Positions 54,390 through 64,000 of a DNA stretch of 64,000 nt are shown here, piece after piece. Below the pieces are notes generated by a model. It worked only from the letters and a program-made list of their open reading frames with translations. It was not told the DNA's origin and did not search any database. Source of the stretch: Liopterus haemorrhoidalis. Its lineage: Eukaryota > Arthropoda > Insecta > Coleoptera > Dytiscidae. Made by a program: the position numbers and the translations under genes. Position 1 is the first letter of the stretch. Every line of letters begins with the position of its first letter. The stretch is from assembly GCA_963971575.1 (NCBI GenBank), contig OZ020611.1, positions 201,734,419 to 201,798,418 of the forward strand, written 5' to 3'.

Positions 54390-55135
54390 TTTATTATTTT
54401 AGGTGCATCAACAGCTAGGTTATTAGCACCACAGTACTCAAGTTACATAGTGTTACTTATAGGGTTACATGTTACATTGTTTACGGGTCTAATAGATTTA
54501 TGATATTTTGTTTTTTATTTTGCTATACATGTTTATGTCTTTTAGGAAGCCAATGGTGGACTTTTCTGTTTTTCTGTCTGCTGAAAGTGCTTCTTTAAGG
54601 GTTGGTGTGATGTTGTTTTTCTGACTTTGCTGACTGAATTTTGGACATGTAATTAGGATATGCTCCACTGTTAGCCTAACATGGCAGTTGTCACATGTGC
54701 TGGGATCTTCTTCCTCGAATATGTACTTGTGGGTTAACATAGTATGTCCTAGTCGCAATCTCGTCAGTACGATTTTGTCTTGTCGGTCTTGTCTTGGTTT
54801 CCATCGTTTGGGCCTTTCTTTAATTTGTCGTACATGGTTGTTATTTGTGCTTTTCCATTCGTCTTGCCATTTTGCTTGCACATATCTTTTAATTGACGTT
54901 TTTAAGTTGGAAGTAGGGATCGGTATTGGAGTTATATCTTCCAGTAGGGCTTTTTTCGCTTTTGTGTCTGCCTTCTCGTTGCCATCTATACCAATATGAG
55001 ATGGAATCCACACTACCGTGATTTCCTTGCCCATATCTCTAATACGGTGTAGGTTTTCTTTGGTTTTTTGCGTTATGCAGTTTCCTGGGTATAGCTGCTG
55101 TATACTTTGGATGGCACTCAGGGAGTGACAGTAAA
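54390..55135 (-). pseudogene. LINE (I-like) RNase H and tail, 5'-truncated
   Basis: The longest open part starts at 55034. Upstream the same minus-strand frame continues to about 55135 with VYCHSLSAIQSIQ, where TDSL is expected, so a catalytic Asp is His. WIPSHIGIDGNEKADTKAKK (last RNase H Asp intact) follows, then VRQIKERPKRW, KIVLTRLRLGHTMLTHKYIF and CDNCHVRLTVEHIL, the CCHC-type tail of I/R1-like ORF2. It ends at 54498. The 3' UTR reaches about 54390 with GTTGATGCACCTAAAATAAT. Everything upstream of the third RNase H motif is missing. Confidence 0.78.
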
Positions 55136-55677
55136 CAGTATTTATTGGAGCCTTCTTGGTGTCGAAGTATCAGTCGAGGTATCAATAGCTATTTCTGGCA
55201 TAAGAGCGAAAAGCGACGTATTGCCGCTCGCAACTGACAGTTGCAAAAAAAAGCGGGAATCGTTTAAAGCGGCAATGGTGTTGTGCGTTCGAATTTTACA
55301 GACATTTTTTTCTACAATCTCTATCATAAATCATTAAACAATAATAAAAATTAACATTTACCCGACCGACAGTGACTAAGAAAAAAGAAAAAGAAAATTT
55401 ACCACTTAACTCATTACCCGTTATTCTTCTGAACAATGAAACAATTCAATGGCAGGGTATAAATAGTTTTAATTTTATTATTCCGTCCTATTGCAAGAAA
55501 AAGTAACAATTATTAAATTTAATTCAATTTCATAATTCAAATATAATGGAGAATAATTTCCAACACCGGAAAAAATAGAGTAGTCCATGGAAAGAATTAT
55601 ACGGACATCATTATTTTAGAAGTTTGCCATTGCTGGTATTTTTAGGCTATAATAGTACAATATATATTGAGTATGAC
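55136..55677. other. No feature recognised
   Basis: Starts with a less AT-rich stretch at 55136-55300 and then AT-rich DNA. No supported features. Confidence 0.4.
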
Positions 55678-55960
55678 AGGCTATTCCAAACGATTAGGCG
55701 GAACTAAATGGAAATTTCGTTCTTTTAGGTTGTCACGAAAAAGGACCTTGCTGGGTTATTTCATGTTTAAGGTTTGGTGTGTGACAATTAAAAATTCCGA
55801 CAGTAAAACCATGGAAACGAATGATATATGTCAATTATTTTAATACATATTTTCATATTTTGAATACAAAAAATTAATAAATGGGAAATTTTTATTAAGA
55901 ACAACAAAAAATTACAATGCAATGAAAAAGACATTTTATAATGACAATCAATTTAATCTA
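55678..55960. mobile_element. Family D MITE, second copy, right end lost
   Basis: AGGCTATTCCAAACGATTAG then GCGGAACTAAATGGAAATTT matches the innermost element of the 39566 nest, and similarity continues through ACCATGGAAACGAATGA to about GACATTTTATAATGA. No right inverted end was found. Confidence 0.65.
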
Positions 55961-55990
55961 GAATTTGCTAGAACGCTTCGGAAACTGCTC

Positions 55991-56639
55991 AACAATCTGT
56001 TTTCGTCTTCAGCGATCACAAGAGTAATGATGAGGAAAGAATTATATTTTCATTAGGTGACATTTATAGGTTAAAGCGAATGAATTTTTATTTTGCGGTT
56101 CAGAGCATAAAGTAACAGACGTCAGTAATATTTGAATTGTTTTCGCAAAGCGCAAATAATTTCTATTGCCATTATAGAAAAAATATATCAACAATTCAAG
56201 AGATTCGTTGCGATGTCGTTCATAATAATTTTATATTATCTTCACTGCAAATTAAGAAACATTGATAAATCATCCGAGTCTTCATGGTGCTATAAAATTA
56301 AGATCACGTCTTTCTCTGGAGACCAATGTTACGATACTGACATTATCTTTCTAAATTTCAGTTTTATCGACTTGAAAATTTAACTTGTCAAACCGGCTAT
56401 TTAAAACTTTCACGAAGACGAGCACAAAAATAATAGAGGAAGGGGATTGTAGGCAGGAACAGATTGATAAAATGTGAGATAAATAAAGAGAACGACAGTA
56501 GGGGAGAAAAGTAGAGGCAGTAAGGAAGTAAGAAATAGCTTAACATTGACATGCTACCCGCAGATGGCACTGATATGTGGCAGATAGGCGTGATTTTGGT
56601 TAGTTTAATATTTACGTGTTTGTTTTTCTTCTGCCATTT
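55991..56639. other. No feature recognised
   Basis: AT-rich sequence; an 83-codon frame at 56132 has no recognisable domain. Confidence 0.4.
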
Positions 56640-57000
56640 TTAGGGTTTTGTAAGTATAACCAAGAAATCCTTATATACCAAGTAAACTAAACTCAGACAG
56701 ACGTCTGGGCTATAGTTGTGGCCAATCGGCTGGAGCTGATGAGCTGAAACCTAATATTCGTGTATGCTTTTTGATCCTCAAATGGGAGAAATAGTGAGAC
56801 TTCAAAAATACATATTTTCCATAAAACTCAATTTGTGATCAACTTTATAGTATCTCAAGGATTACAAATTTCAGCGCCCTCTTTCAAAAAATCGAGGACA
56901 CGCGCGTTGCTCTGATCATTCATTCAATCGAAATGATTAAGATAATTTTTAATAAGACATTAATGAGAAATTTACTAATTAAAATGCAGGTTATTAGGAC
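56640..57000 (+). mobile_element. Family A repeat, left part
   Basis: The left end TTTAGGGTTTTGTAAGTATA and AACCAAGAAATCCTTATATA are followed by a decayed copy of the GGCCAATCGGCTGGAGCTG and GATCCTCAAATGGGAGAAAT tracts. The right half is missing. Confidence 0.5.
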
Positions 57001-57052
57001 TCTGATAATGAGTTGTGATCTAACTGTATTTTAGTCAAGTACCTTGCACACG

Positions 57053-57130
57053 CCTGTCGACACGGTGTAGTGATCAGTCCGGCTGATTATTAACCTGGAT
57101 GGTTCGGGTTTGAATCTCGATGATAGCAGG
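57053..57130 (+). mobile_element. tRNA-derived SINE head
   Basis: A-box-like GGTGTAGTGATCAGTCCGG and B box GGGTTTGAATCTCGA stand at tRNA spacing, followed by a T/A-rich stretch and a (TA)n run. Target duplications were not identified. Confidence 0.5.
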
Positions 57131-57172
57131 TATTTATTTATTTATATTTTTTACAAAATTAAGGTATTCAAA

Positions 57173-57174
<2 letters not shown>

Positions 57175-57201
<27 letters not shown>
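57175..57201. repeat. (TA)n microsatellite
   Basis: Uninterrupted TA run. Confidence 0.9.
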
Positions 57202-57204
<3 letters not shown>

Positions 57205-57543
57205 CCCTGAGGTGTCTGTCAGATGTCCTTCCAGAGGTTTTTTGCGTATTTCCCGGTGACCTAGAAAGTTGAAATTTGGCATGCGGTTTGCTGGAAACAT
57301 TCTTAAGTTGTGAAAAATCTTAAACCTAGAAAATTCAAAAAGGGGGCGAGCCTGCGACATTTAAAAGTTCCCATGTTATCTTAATGGGACAAAAAATGAA
57401 GTTTGTTCGATTGCGTTGATATTCAATATCCGGGGTTGTTCGAGACTCCTAATCACGACCCTGTAATTAGTTTTCTGAAATTTTGATTATCTACTCCGAA
57501 ATCGGTACCCGAATGATAGCTTAAAATTCCAAAATCGTTTTTA
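57202..57543 (+). repeat. Unnamed repeat related to 58500-58640
   Basis: AAAATGAAGTTTGTTCGATTG, GACTCCTAATCACGACC and TTTTGATTATCTACTCC recur in diverged form within the family A copy at about 58510-58615, so this is an old interspersed repeat. No coding potential. Confidence 0.4.
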
Positions 57544-58064
57544 CTTGCCCAACCTTAATATATAAGGGGCAAGTATTGTAATCGCGAAAATTTTCAATGT
57601 CGAGATTTTGACTGATGACCACGTTTCATGGTCCAGGGAATCCAAAAAACCTATTTTCGAAGTGCCGTCCGTATGTGTGTGTGTCTGTGTGTGTGTGTGT
57701 GTGTGTGTCTGTGCGTGTCTGTGTGTGTGCCTGTGTTTATACACGATAACTCAAAAACGGTTTAACATAAAGAGTTCGTTCTGGTATTAAAAAATTCTCC
57801 TAATAATTGGGAAGAACCCTATTGTTTTTTATTAAAATCCGAAACCGGAAACGGAAGTTATTAAACTTTAAAATTTAAAAAAATTCGTAACTAGTAAACC
57901 AAACCTTGGACAAAAATTTGTATAGGACATAATTTGATGTATTTTTAAAGATTTACCTAAATAGTCTTTTAAATTTTATTTATTATTTTTTTTATGTATT
58001 TTTTTTTTATTATTATTTTTTTTTATGGGAGGGCAAGTCTATCGGAGGTGTCCCTTCGCCACTG
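57544..58064 (-). mobile_element. Family C repeat, copy 2
   Basis: On the plus strand it starts ACTTGCCCAACC and ends GTCCCTTCGCCACTG, the inverse of copy 1 (47790-48498). It shares TGGTCCAGGGAATCCAAAAA, a GTGTGTCTGTGTG microsatellite (about 57674-57735) and ATAACTCAAAAACGGTT. Confidence 0.65.
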
Positions 58065-58104
58065 GTTTACTTTTGTTTTTACTGATGAAAACAATCTGAT
58101 TTTT

Positions 58105-58660
58105 AGGGTTTTATATACCTCTGCCATCTGCCTGTACTAGTGGTTTTCAACCAGGGTGCCGCCGAATCCTTTCACCCTGTAAATAAAATTTTACCCTGTC
58201 ACGAATTCTGTAGAATTAATATGGATGTCATACAGAGAAATGAGGATAGGGCGCCTTGCATTTTTCATATTTCACTAATGTGAAATATGACGGCACTCTA
58301 ATGAGTGCCGTCATCTAAAAAAGGTTAAGAACCACTGGTATATTTTATAAAAATATAAGTGGGGTATCAAATGAAAGCTAATGATCGTAGATTAACAAAC
58401 AAATTTTTGTTTTTGCAATAAAATATTTTTACGAGATATTTGCGAGATATATAAATGTGTCTATAAACTTTTGTCCCGCACTCTGTTTTCCAGAAGGGTG
58501 AAAATATGGCAAGAAAATAAAATTTGTTTGATTACGTACAATTTGAATATCTGGGTATGTTCTAGACTCCTAAACACAGTTATCAGTTTTCCGAAATTTT
58601 GATTGTCTACTCCTTTATTACTGCTGAACACAATTTTTTAGGGTTTCGCATGCATGCATG
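58105..58660 (+). mobile_element. Family A repeat interrupted by a small MITE
   Basis: The left end TTTAGGGTTTTATATACCT stops at 58136. After the MITE, GTGGGGTATCAAATGAAAGC (about 58361) and the TTTTGTCCCGCACTCTG tract continue. The right end is not clear. Confidence 0.5.
58137..58338. mobile_element. TA-flanked MITE with two adjacent hairpins
   Basis: The ends CTAGTGGTTTTCAACC and inverted CCAGTGGTTCTTAACC match imperfectly, with TA on both sides. Near the right end are two perfect hairpins: CATATTTCAC/GTGAAATATG (58266-58289) and ATGACGGCACT/AGTGCCGTCAT (58287-58314). Superfamily uncertain: the ends look hAT-like but the flank is only TA. Confidence 0.55.
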
Positions 58661-59796
58661 TTTTTTTTTTTTTAAAAGTAGTTTTTAAAGAAGTTTGGTG
58701 ATGTGCATAACAACAAATAAACACAAATTAATTAATTTTATTTCAGTTATTATTATCAATTTTTTTCTCTTTTTATTAAATATGAATAACCTAAGCTGCT
58801 GTTTCACATGAACAGCAGCTCCATATTTATTTCTGTTTCTGCAATATGTGACGAATATGGCTTAAATATTCACTACCCATTACAATTGTTTTACAGATAT
58901 TTACAGCTTCTTTTTTAATCAGTTTATTTCCTTTGCCTAATTGGTCATTTACTTGACAATTTGTTATATATTTAGAAGGAAAGCTAGGTATATGACTTTA
59001 TCAATAAACGCCACCACTGTTCTAATATTGCCTTTACCCCGTAGAATGAAGGGCTTTTCTCCTAGTATCAAAACAAATATGTACTGATTTAATGGTCATT
59101 AGTAGTCAAGAACAAATTTAAAAAATAAAGTACCCAGCGCGATGTAGAACTGAATAGCTTTGTTCGCGGATGAAGTTTCTAACAAGGTACTAACAGTTAA
59201 AAAGTAAGTTCATGAACATATTTAATGCACATGTCCGACTTTAGAATAGAGATATTCTTGTCACCGCGAGTGATAAATGAGTCTGGTTGACAAGACTGTA
59301 ATAATGGTGTAGTAAATTTAAGTGGAACAACTCACTTTATTATTTAAATTACTAGAAACAAACAACGCGCATGGGTCTGACTAGAAGATTTTGCTCTAAC
59401 CTAAAAACACTTCTGACTTGATATGAACAGGTTTCCTAATTTTCCGAAGACTACTGAAAATAACAAACATCTTGTCAGAATATAATTATATATTTTCCAA
59501 AAAAAAACAAATACTATGTATTACAATTAGAATACCTAACAAAAAGAAATTAAGAAAATAAAGAATTAGGTAGTTAGTGTTTTTTTTTTTTTTTTTGTTA
59601 ATAAATTGATTGTCAGTATACAGGTACGAAAAGCTTGGGAAACCAATATAAAGTACTGTGCACCAAAGAACTAGATAATTAGTTTCAGTTAGCAAAGTGT
59701 TAAAACAAAAATATGGTACTGTGTTTATGTTACAGCCAATGACCGAATGGCGGGCAGGGTTACAACGACCTGCCAATTACAGGTTTGGCCACGTTA
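58661..59796. other. No feature recognised
   Basis: AT-rich sequence. AGCTGCTGTTTCACATGAAC then AGCAGCT near 58795-58822 is a small palindrome. Nothing else. Confidence 0.4.
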
Positions 59797-59806
59797 AAAG
59801 GACCAT

Positions 59807-59866
59807 CCGGTCAATGACGTTTTTAACCGGCCAATGACGTCTTTAACCGGCCAATGACGTCATTGG
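59807..59866. repeat. Three 20-bp units ending in a palindrome
   Basis: AACCGGCCAATGACGTCTTT-like units repeat at a 20-bp period. The last extends to CCAATGACGTCATTGG (59851-59866), a perfect 16-bp palindrome containing TGACGTCA, the binding sequence of CREB/ATF-type factors. Function is not shown. Confidence 0.7.
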
Positions 59867-59913
59867 AACGGTATATTGAGAAATGTTGGTATAAAAAAAT
59901 ATGATGTATTTAA

Positions 59914-60106
59914 GTAATTAGGATAGGTTTAGTTAGTAAAAGTCTAGGACAGTAGAAGCCGAAAGGCTCGAAGTAAGCTTAAAGGAGTTTGTGAAAAAAA
60001 TACTTTTTGTTTTTTTTTTTTTACACGGTCTCCTTTAAGCTTACTTCTTCGAGCATTTCGTCTTCTGCTGTCCTAGATTTTTACTGAGTAAACATAACCT
60101 AATTAC
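59914..60106. repeat. Long imperfect palindrome
   Basis: The left arm 59914-59987 and right arm 60030-60106 are inverted copies (for example GGACAGTAGAAG / CTTCTGCTGTCC and AAGTAAGCTTAAAGGAG / CTCCTTTAAGCTTACTT), separated by a 42-bp T-rich centre. Weaker symmetry extends outward to GTACTGTG / CACAGTAC. It looks like a foldback element. Confidence 0.7.
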
Positions 60107-60165
60107 CTAGTTTTTAGGTACACAGTACTTTATACTTTGTCTGCTCACGTAAAATAAACTCATAT

Positions 60166-60530
60166 GGGTTGGACACGTAATATGTATGCCAGGAAAACGC
60201 CTACCAAAGCAAATACTTTACTCTGAACTGCAAACTGGCGTTCGTAATGTAGGAGCCCCGAGGAAATGTTACAAAGACGTGTTACTACAGACACTTAAGA
60301 GAAAACTTAAGCTGCCATAATTGGGAAGAGTTGACAAAAAACCGGAATATATGGAGAAGAACTATACGGGAGGCTTTATCCATTTACGAAGACCAAAGCA
60401 TGCCAAAGCAATAGCGAGGAAACGAAAACATCGGACAACAACAACACTGCCGTGCTAACATGCCCTATTTGTGACCTTTTACGGGCGAAATAGGTCTCTT
60501 TAGTCACCTTAGACATGAAAAATACAACAC
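60166..60530 (+). pseudogene. LINE ORF2 C-terminal relic with C2H2-like end
   Basis: The frame reads WVGHVICMPGKRLPKQILYS, ELQTGVRNVGAPRKCYKD, a shift, NWEELTKNRNIWRRTIREAL, a TAG, then TCPICDLLRAK and, after another shift, GLFSHLRH. This fits the recalled tail of certain animal LINEs (W.GHV.RM...R.PK...YGEL..G.R..G....RYKD...C..C...F....GL.SH.R.H). Two shifts and stops make it dead. Confidence 0.65.
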
Positions 60531-61250
60531 TCTATAAAATAAATAAATATATTTATTGTGACTCCTATAGTCGAAATCGACGAAGGATTATTATTACTTA
60601 CTTATATATGACTGTCATTGTCCGGAAAATGTTACATTGGCCGCCAAAAATGGTAATTGATTTCAATGGCCAGACGATGTCGAGATTGCTCATTCATTTT
60701 GGGAAATGATAGTTCTGGTTGGTCCATGTCGTCTTTGTCCGATTACAGTCATTGACCGTAACATCTATACTATCAGTACTGGTCCTTCACTGAATTTTTT
60801 ACATTTAAAATGTGTGAAATTCCGTATCACATCAATAAATCTTTTACATTTACAACTTTAAAGCTTTTTTAATAATGCGTTCCTTGTTACTTTGAAGAAC
60901 GTCCCTGTTTAAAATTCATGTGTTTTCTTGTAGGCAAGACGCAATAACAAAATATAAATCAATATCTTTTAAGGAGTTATAGAGCTGTGGAGATATATAT
61001 CATCTTATATCAAATTATAGGGTACCTCCTTCAAGGGAATAAATATATATTTTCCACATAAATTGCAGCTTTTTTGAAGAATATTTTGTAAAATTGACGG
61101 TTAAGTTATTTATGCATGTAAATTTCGGTTTTTTAAAGAAGTCTCTTCAATGACAAATGAATGAATTAACAACCAATTTATTTATATATTTCTTTCTCGT
61201 TCATGCTTGCAAGGCATGCGGGGGACAATTTGTCATTGAACAGACATGTT
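60531..61250. other. No feature recognised
   Basis: AT-rich sequence; AAAATGTGTGAAATTCCGTA at about 60808 is a family-A-like fragment. Confidence 0.4.
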
Positions 61251-61580
61251 TTTTTTTACCGACCGCCAACATATATAAGGGAGGTATTGTGATCATACCG
61301 ATTTTGACATTTCGAGATTTCGAAGGATCTCCACGAATTGAGTTTTCTACATAACGTTTTGACTATTTTTAGCATTATGTCTGTCTGCTGTCTGACTGTC
61401 TGTCCGTCTGTCTGTCTATCTGTCTGTCGGTCTGTCTGTCGGTCGGTGAACACGTCCAGCTCAAATTCGGCTTAAAGTATTTTCATGAAACTTCATATTT
61501 AAACTTTTGACATCAATAGCACGAGTTAATCAACTTTTGATAAAAATCGGTTAACTAGAAATGGGAGTTTACTAATGTCG
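61251..61580 (+). mobile_element. Family B repeat, copy 3
   Basis: TTTTTTTTACCGACCGCCAA, then AAGGGAGGTATTGTGATCAT, CCACGAATTGAGTTTTCTAC, a CTGT-rich tract (61380-61442) and TGATAAAAATCGGTTAACT. This uninterrupted copy is the reference for the insertion seen at 47546. Non-coding. Confidence 0.6.
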
Positions 61581-62136
61581 GTCTTAAGATTGAATCCTTC
61601 GTAATTCTACTCATGAGTGGCTGCAGAGATTTAAGCGCTGGTTTCACGTGGTCTCGGAAACAGATCCCATATTTCCGAATATTAATTCAGAGATACAGGT
61701 ACTCATTGTGAAGAATCTGAGCCTATGGTTGCAACAGTCAAGATTTTTGTTTTGTAAAATCTTTTTGCCTATACTTTATCGATCTCATGATCCCATATTT
61801 TCAAACCAAGTGAGCTAATCACTACGCTGCTGTAACCACAATAATATAACTGTAATGAAAATTCAAATAAAACGTTGTAATGTGACATTTATCATGTCAA
61901 TTTAATTTTTTTCATTATCGTTGCCGGGCAACAAATACTTATTCACCAATTAGAACGAAAGAATAACTTATACTGTTCCTTATCTGAAGTGCCGTTGGCC
62001 GCAAGATATTCTGGTGTTTTTTCCGAGCTTTATCCGAGCACTGTAAAAGCAATTTTTGATTTATAGCAAGAATTGCTTTTTCCGAGGTTTATCCATTGAT
62101 TGTAAAAGCGCCCCTTGGTGTGTTTAAATGTTATTT
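61581..62136. other. No gene; weak minus-strand tRNA-like stretch
   Basis: At about 61775-61840 the minus strand has an A-box-like GCGTAGTGATTAGCTCACTT but a poor B box, perhaps an old SINE. Nothing else is seen. Confidence 0.3.
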
Positions 62137-62139
62137 TTA

Positions 62140-62935
62140 GAGTTTTGTAGGTATGACCACCAAAAACCCCTTATAATGTCACTCATGTGTCTGTCTGTCT
62201 ACGGTAGAAATTGTAACCAAATGGCTTAACATAGAAGTTGAAATTTGGCATACTTATACAACTTTTTGACCCACATATAGGAAAAATACTGAGAGTTCAA
62301 AAAACACATCCCGAGATAAATATAAACAATTACTTATGTAATTAATAAAAAAACAAATATTCTCGTCAAAAGTTTATTTATAAAATATTAAGAGACGTTT
62401 CGACTGGTAAATCCAGTCATCCTCAGTCTATAAATAAAAATTACAATTGTAAAATACAAAAAATCGTAAAGAAAGGAAAGTATTTTTTAACAAAACAAAA
62501 ATAAGTAAAATTGAAAATTGATAAATTAGTATAAATAAAATAATTTAAACATATTAATTGAAAATTAATTGAAAATTATCAAAAAGGCGTGAGGCGCCAT
62601 TTTGTGAAACCAAATTTATAACAGAGTTTTAAGAAAATACAAACATTAATCAAAATTAAGCAAATAATTATAAAAAGTTATATAAAATAAGTGTTCTTAA
62701 CTAGACAGCTTCTTACCTAGAGTACGTTGTCAATATTTTGCAGAAGTATATTCTTATAAAAAAATATACGGAAATGAAAATGAAAAAACCATCCCAAAAA
62801 CAGTTGATTTTGATGTGATAAATATACTTAGACATCCAGTATTATGTTGGCTTCTTACACTTATTAAATACCTACAAAACCCTGAAATGTGTGAAAATTC
62901 TCACTTCACCTCAATTTTTTATATTTGTCAAGGCT
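62140..62935 (+). mobile_element. Family A TIR repeat containing other sequence
   Basis: The left end TTTAGAGTTTTGTAGGTATG and right end ATACCTACAAAACCCTGAAA are inverted. The left module has CACTCATGTGTCTGTCTG and AACATAGAAGTTGAAATTTG. The right module TTTTGATGTGATAAATATAC through CATCCAGTATTATGTTGG matches the 6880-7030 copy. The middle (about 62330-62760) differs from other copies and holds a hammerhead-like motif, so it is probably an insert. Confidence 0.6.
62397..62426 (-). ncRNA. Hammerhead ribozyme-like core, candidate
   Basis: On the minus strand: CTGAGGA (fits CUGANGA), one T, then a perfect 6-bp stem GACTGG-ATTTA-CCAGTC, then GAAAC. Downstream, GACG (about 62363-62366) could pair with CGTC as helix III, but the following base is not the T expected before the cleavage site, and helix I is not clear. 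It is probably a decayed ribozyme of a Penelope-like terminal repeat. Confidence 0.4.
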
Positions 62936-63244
62936 ATAGAATGTAACAAGGAGCCACGAATTGTCAATATCAATTTGTGTCTATTTTGTGAAAGAAACTG
63001 GTTTAATCGACAGTTTAGCACCGTTAAATGTAGTGTTTAATTCTGCATTGTTTAATATTTTTTATATTTAACTTTTTGCACTAAAATAATCTGTAATTAG
63101 ACATTGCTAAATGAAAATTATAGCATTGTATTTCATACATTCAATAATAAAAGTAGACAACTGGTATACACTTGTCCAGTTGAATTATTTTTAGAATTTA
63201 GAACATAGTAAATAAAAATATTGATATTGGTTTCTATATGTATA
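62936..63244. other. No feature recognised
   Basis: AT-rich sequence. Confidence 0.4.
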
Positions 63245-63381
63245 TTTTTTTTCACGTTTATGGCCTTTGCTACTAAAGCAATTAGTCAAGACAATACTCA
63301 TTTTTCATGATGAAAATTCCATGCAACAACAGTTCCATGCAACGCAGGGCACGTGTGTTACCACTACGCTACGCTGGTCGG
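63245..63381 (-). mobile_element. tRNA-derived SINE, copy 2
   Basis: Minus-strand copy of the family at 23230-23403. The head GCGTAGCGTAGTGGTAACAC is clear, but the B box is altered by a local change around ATGCAACAACAGTTCCATGC (plus strand). The tail is a short A-run (complement of 63246-63253). Confidence 0.6.
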
Positions 63382-64000
63382 CAATTCTATAAAATATTAA
63401 ATTTTTTGAGAAGTTTTTAATACTTTTAGCATATAAAAACTTCGCAAATAGTTCATTGTACTGTGGATACCACTATGTTGTTTTATTTGAAAGGAACTCG
63501 AATATGTAATCTCCTTAATCCTAAGATTATAATCGACTTCCAACATTTCGACATCCTAGTAATTTTGTTCGTATTTTTCGTAAAGCCTGCTTAGAACATC
63601 TGACTGCATAATTTTCCAGTATAAACATATTCGTATTTAAAAGTACGCTTGACCTGCCTCTTTATAAAACTTTAAAACAAAGCTTTAACGCTTTTCAAAT
63701 AAATTGCATATTAGATCTGATGATTGCAACGAACTTTAAATTCCCGAATAAATTAACTTTCTAAAAGTTTTCATCCTGAACAAAACTTCCACCTATACTT
63801 TAAGACCAGTACGATTGAATTCATCCTAAACAAAAAGACGAATGAAATTTAAAATTTCTCGAAATTAATAGGGAAGATATTTAAATTGAATTTATTGGAA
63901 TGTTCTAATTAAAAATTTATCGATTCATGTCTAAGAAACGTTCCTCGGAAATTGAGAATTTAATATTAATAATTTTCATGAAAAACAATATTATGGCACT
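63382..64000. other. No feature recognised
   Basis: AT-rich sequence to the window end; no supported feature. Confidence 0.45.

Overview
The window is AT-rich nuclear DNA from an animal, almost certainly an arthropod and probably an insect. It contains Jockey- and I/R1-like non-LTR elements, insect-type Gypsy Pol, SETMAR-type mariner, hAT, PIF/Harbinger and Tigger remains, and tRNA-derived SINEs. I found no convincing host protein-coding gene, no rRNA, no intact tRNA gene and no CRISPR array. It reads as a transposon graveyard with one young element in the middle. Family names (A, B, C, D) are my own labels for repeats that occur more than once here.

Region 1-24400: a MITE with a plant-type mariner transposase relic (463-880), a possible partial LTR (2136-3238), an inverted-repeat block holding a dead RNase H fragment (4728-6010), a family A repeat (6880-8100), LINE C-terminal relics, Tourist-like MITEs, a LINE reverse transcriptase ORF that is still open for 409 codons (10571-11800), a SINE with a 13-bp target duplication (12361-12596), a broken mariner (13399-14598) cut by a palindromic TIR element (14600-15776), more family A copies (17945-20215), a Harbinger-derived element (21170-21808) and a second mariner-type MITE (23707-24312).

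Region 24402-35641: an apparently complete Gypsy retrotransposon of 11.2 kb. Its LTRs are about 2.97 kb, with no difference seen between the two. It has a tRNA-Lys primer site, gag, and pol in the -1 frame behind a G GGA AAA slippery heptamer. Pol carries protease, RT, RNase H, integrase and a GPY/F-like module; there is a polypurine tract and no env. Gag would build the particle, and the frameshifted Gag-Pol would supply the enzymes for reverse transcription and integration.

Region 35642-64000: family A split by a hAT MITE with an 8-bp TSD (36912-37627); a 5'-truncated Jockey insert with a 13-bp TSD (38681-39451); a three-level nest of hAT, Harbinger-like element and small MITE, each with its own TSD (39566-41366); several antisense LINE relics; a family B repeat containing a Tigger relic that contains a family C repeat (47526-49010); a 2.6-kb element built of six roughly 405-bp tandem units (51391-53962); and palindromes, SINEs and two candidate degenerate hammerhead-like motifs (16612-16700 and 62397-62426). 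The strongest observations are the intact Gypsy with its frameshift signal, the triple nest, the tandem-unit element, the plant-type mariner relics and the family A repeats.
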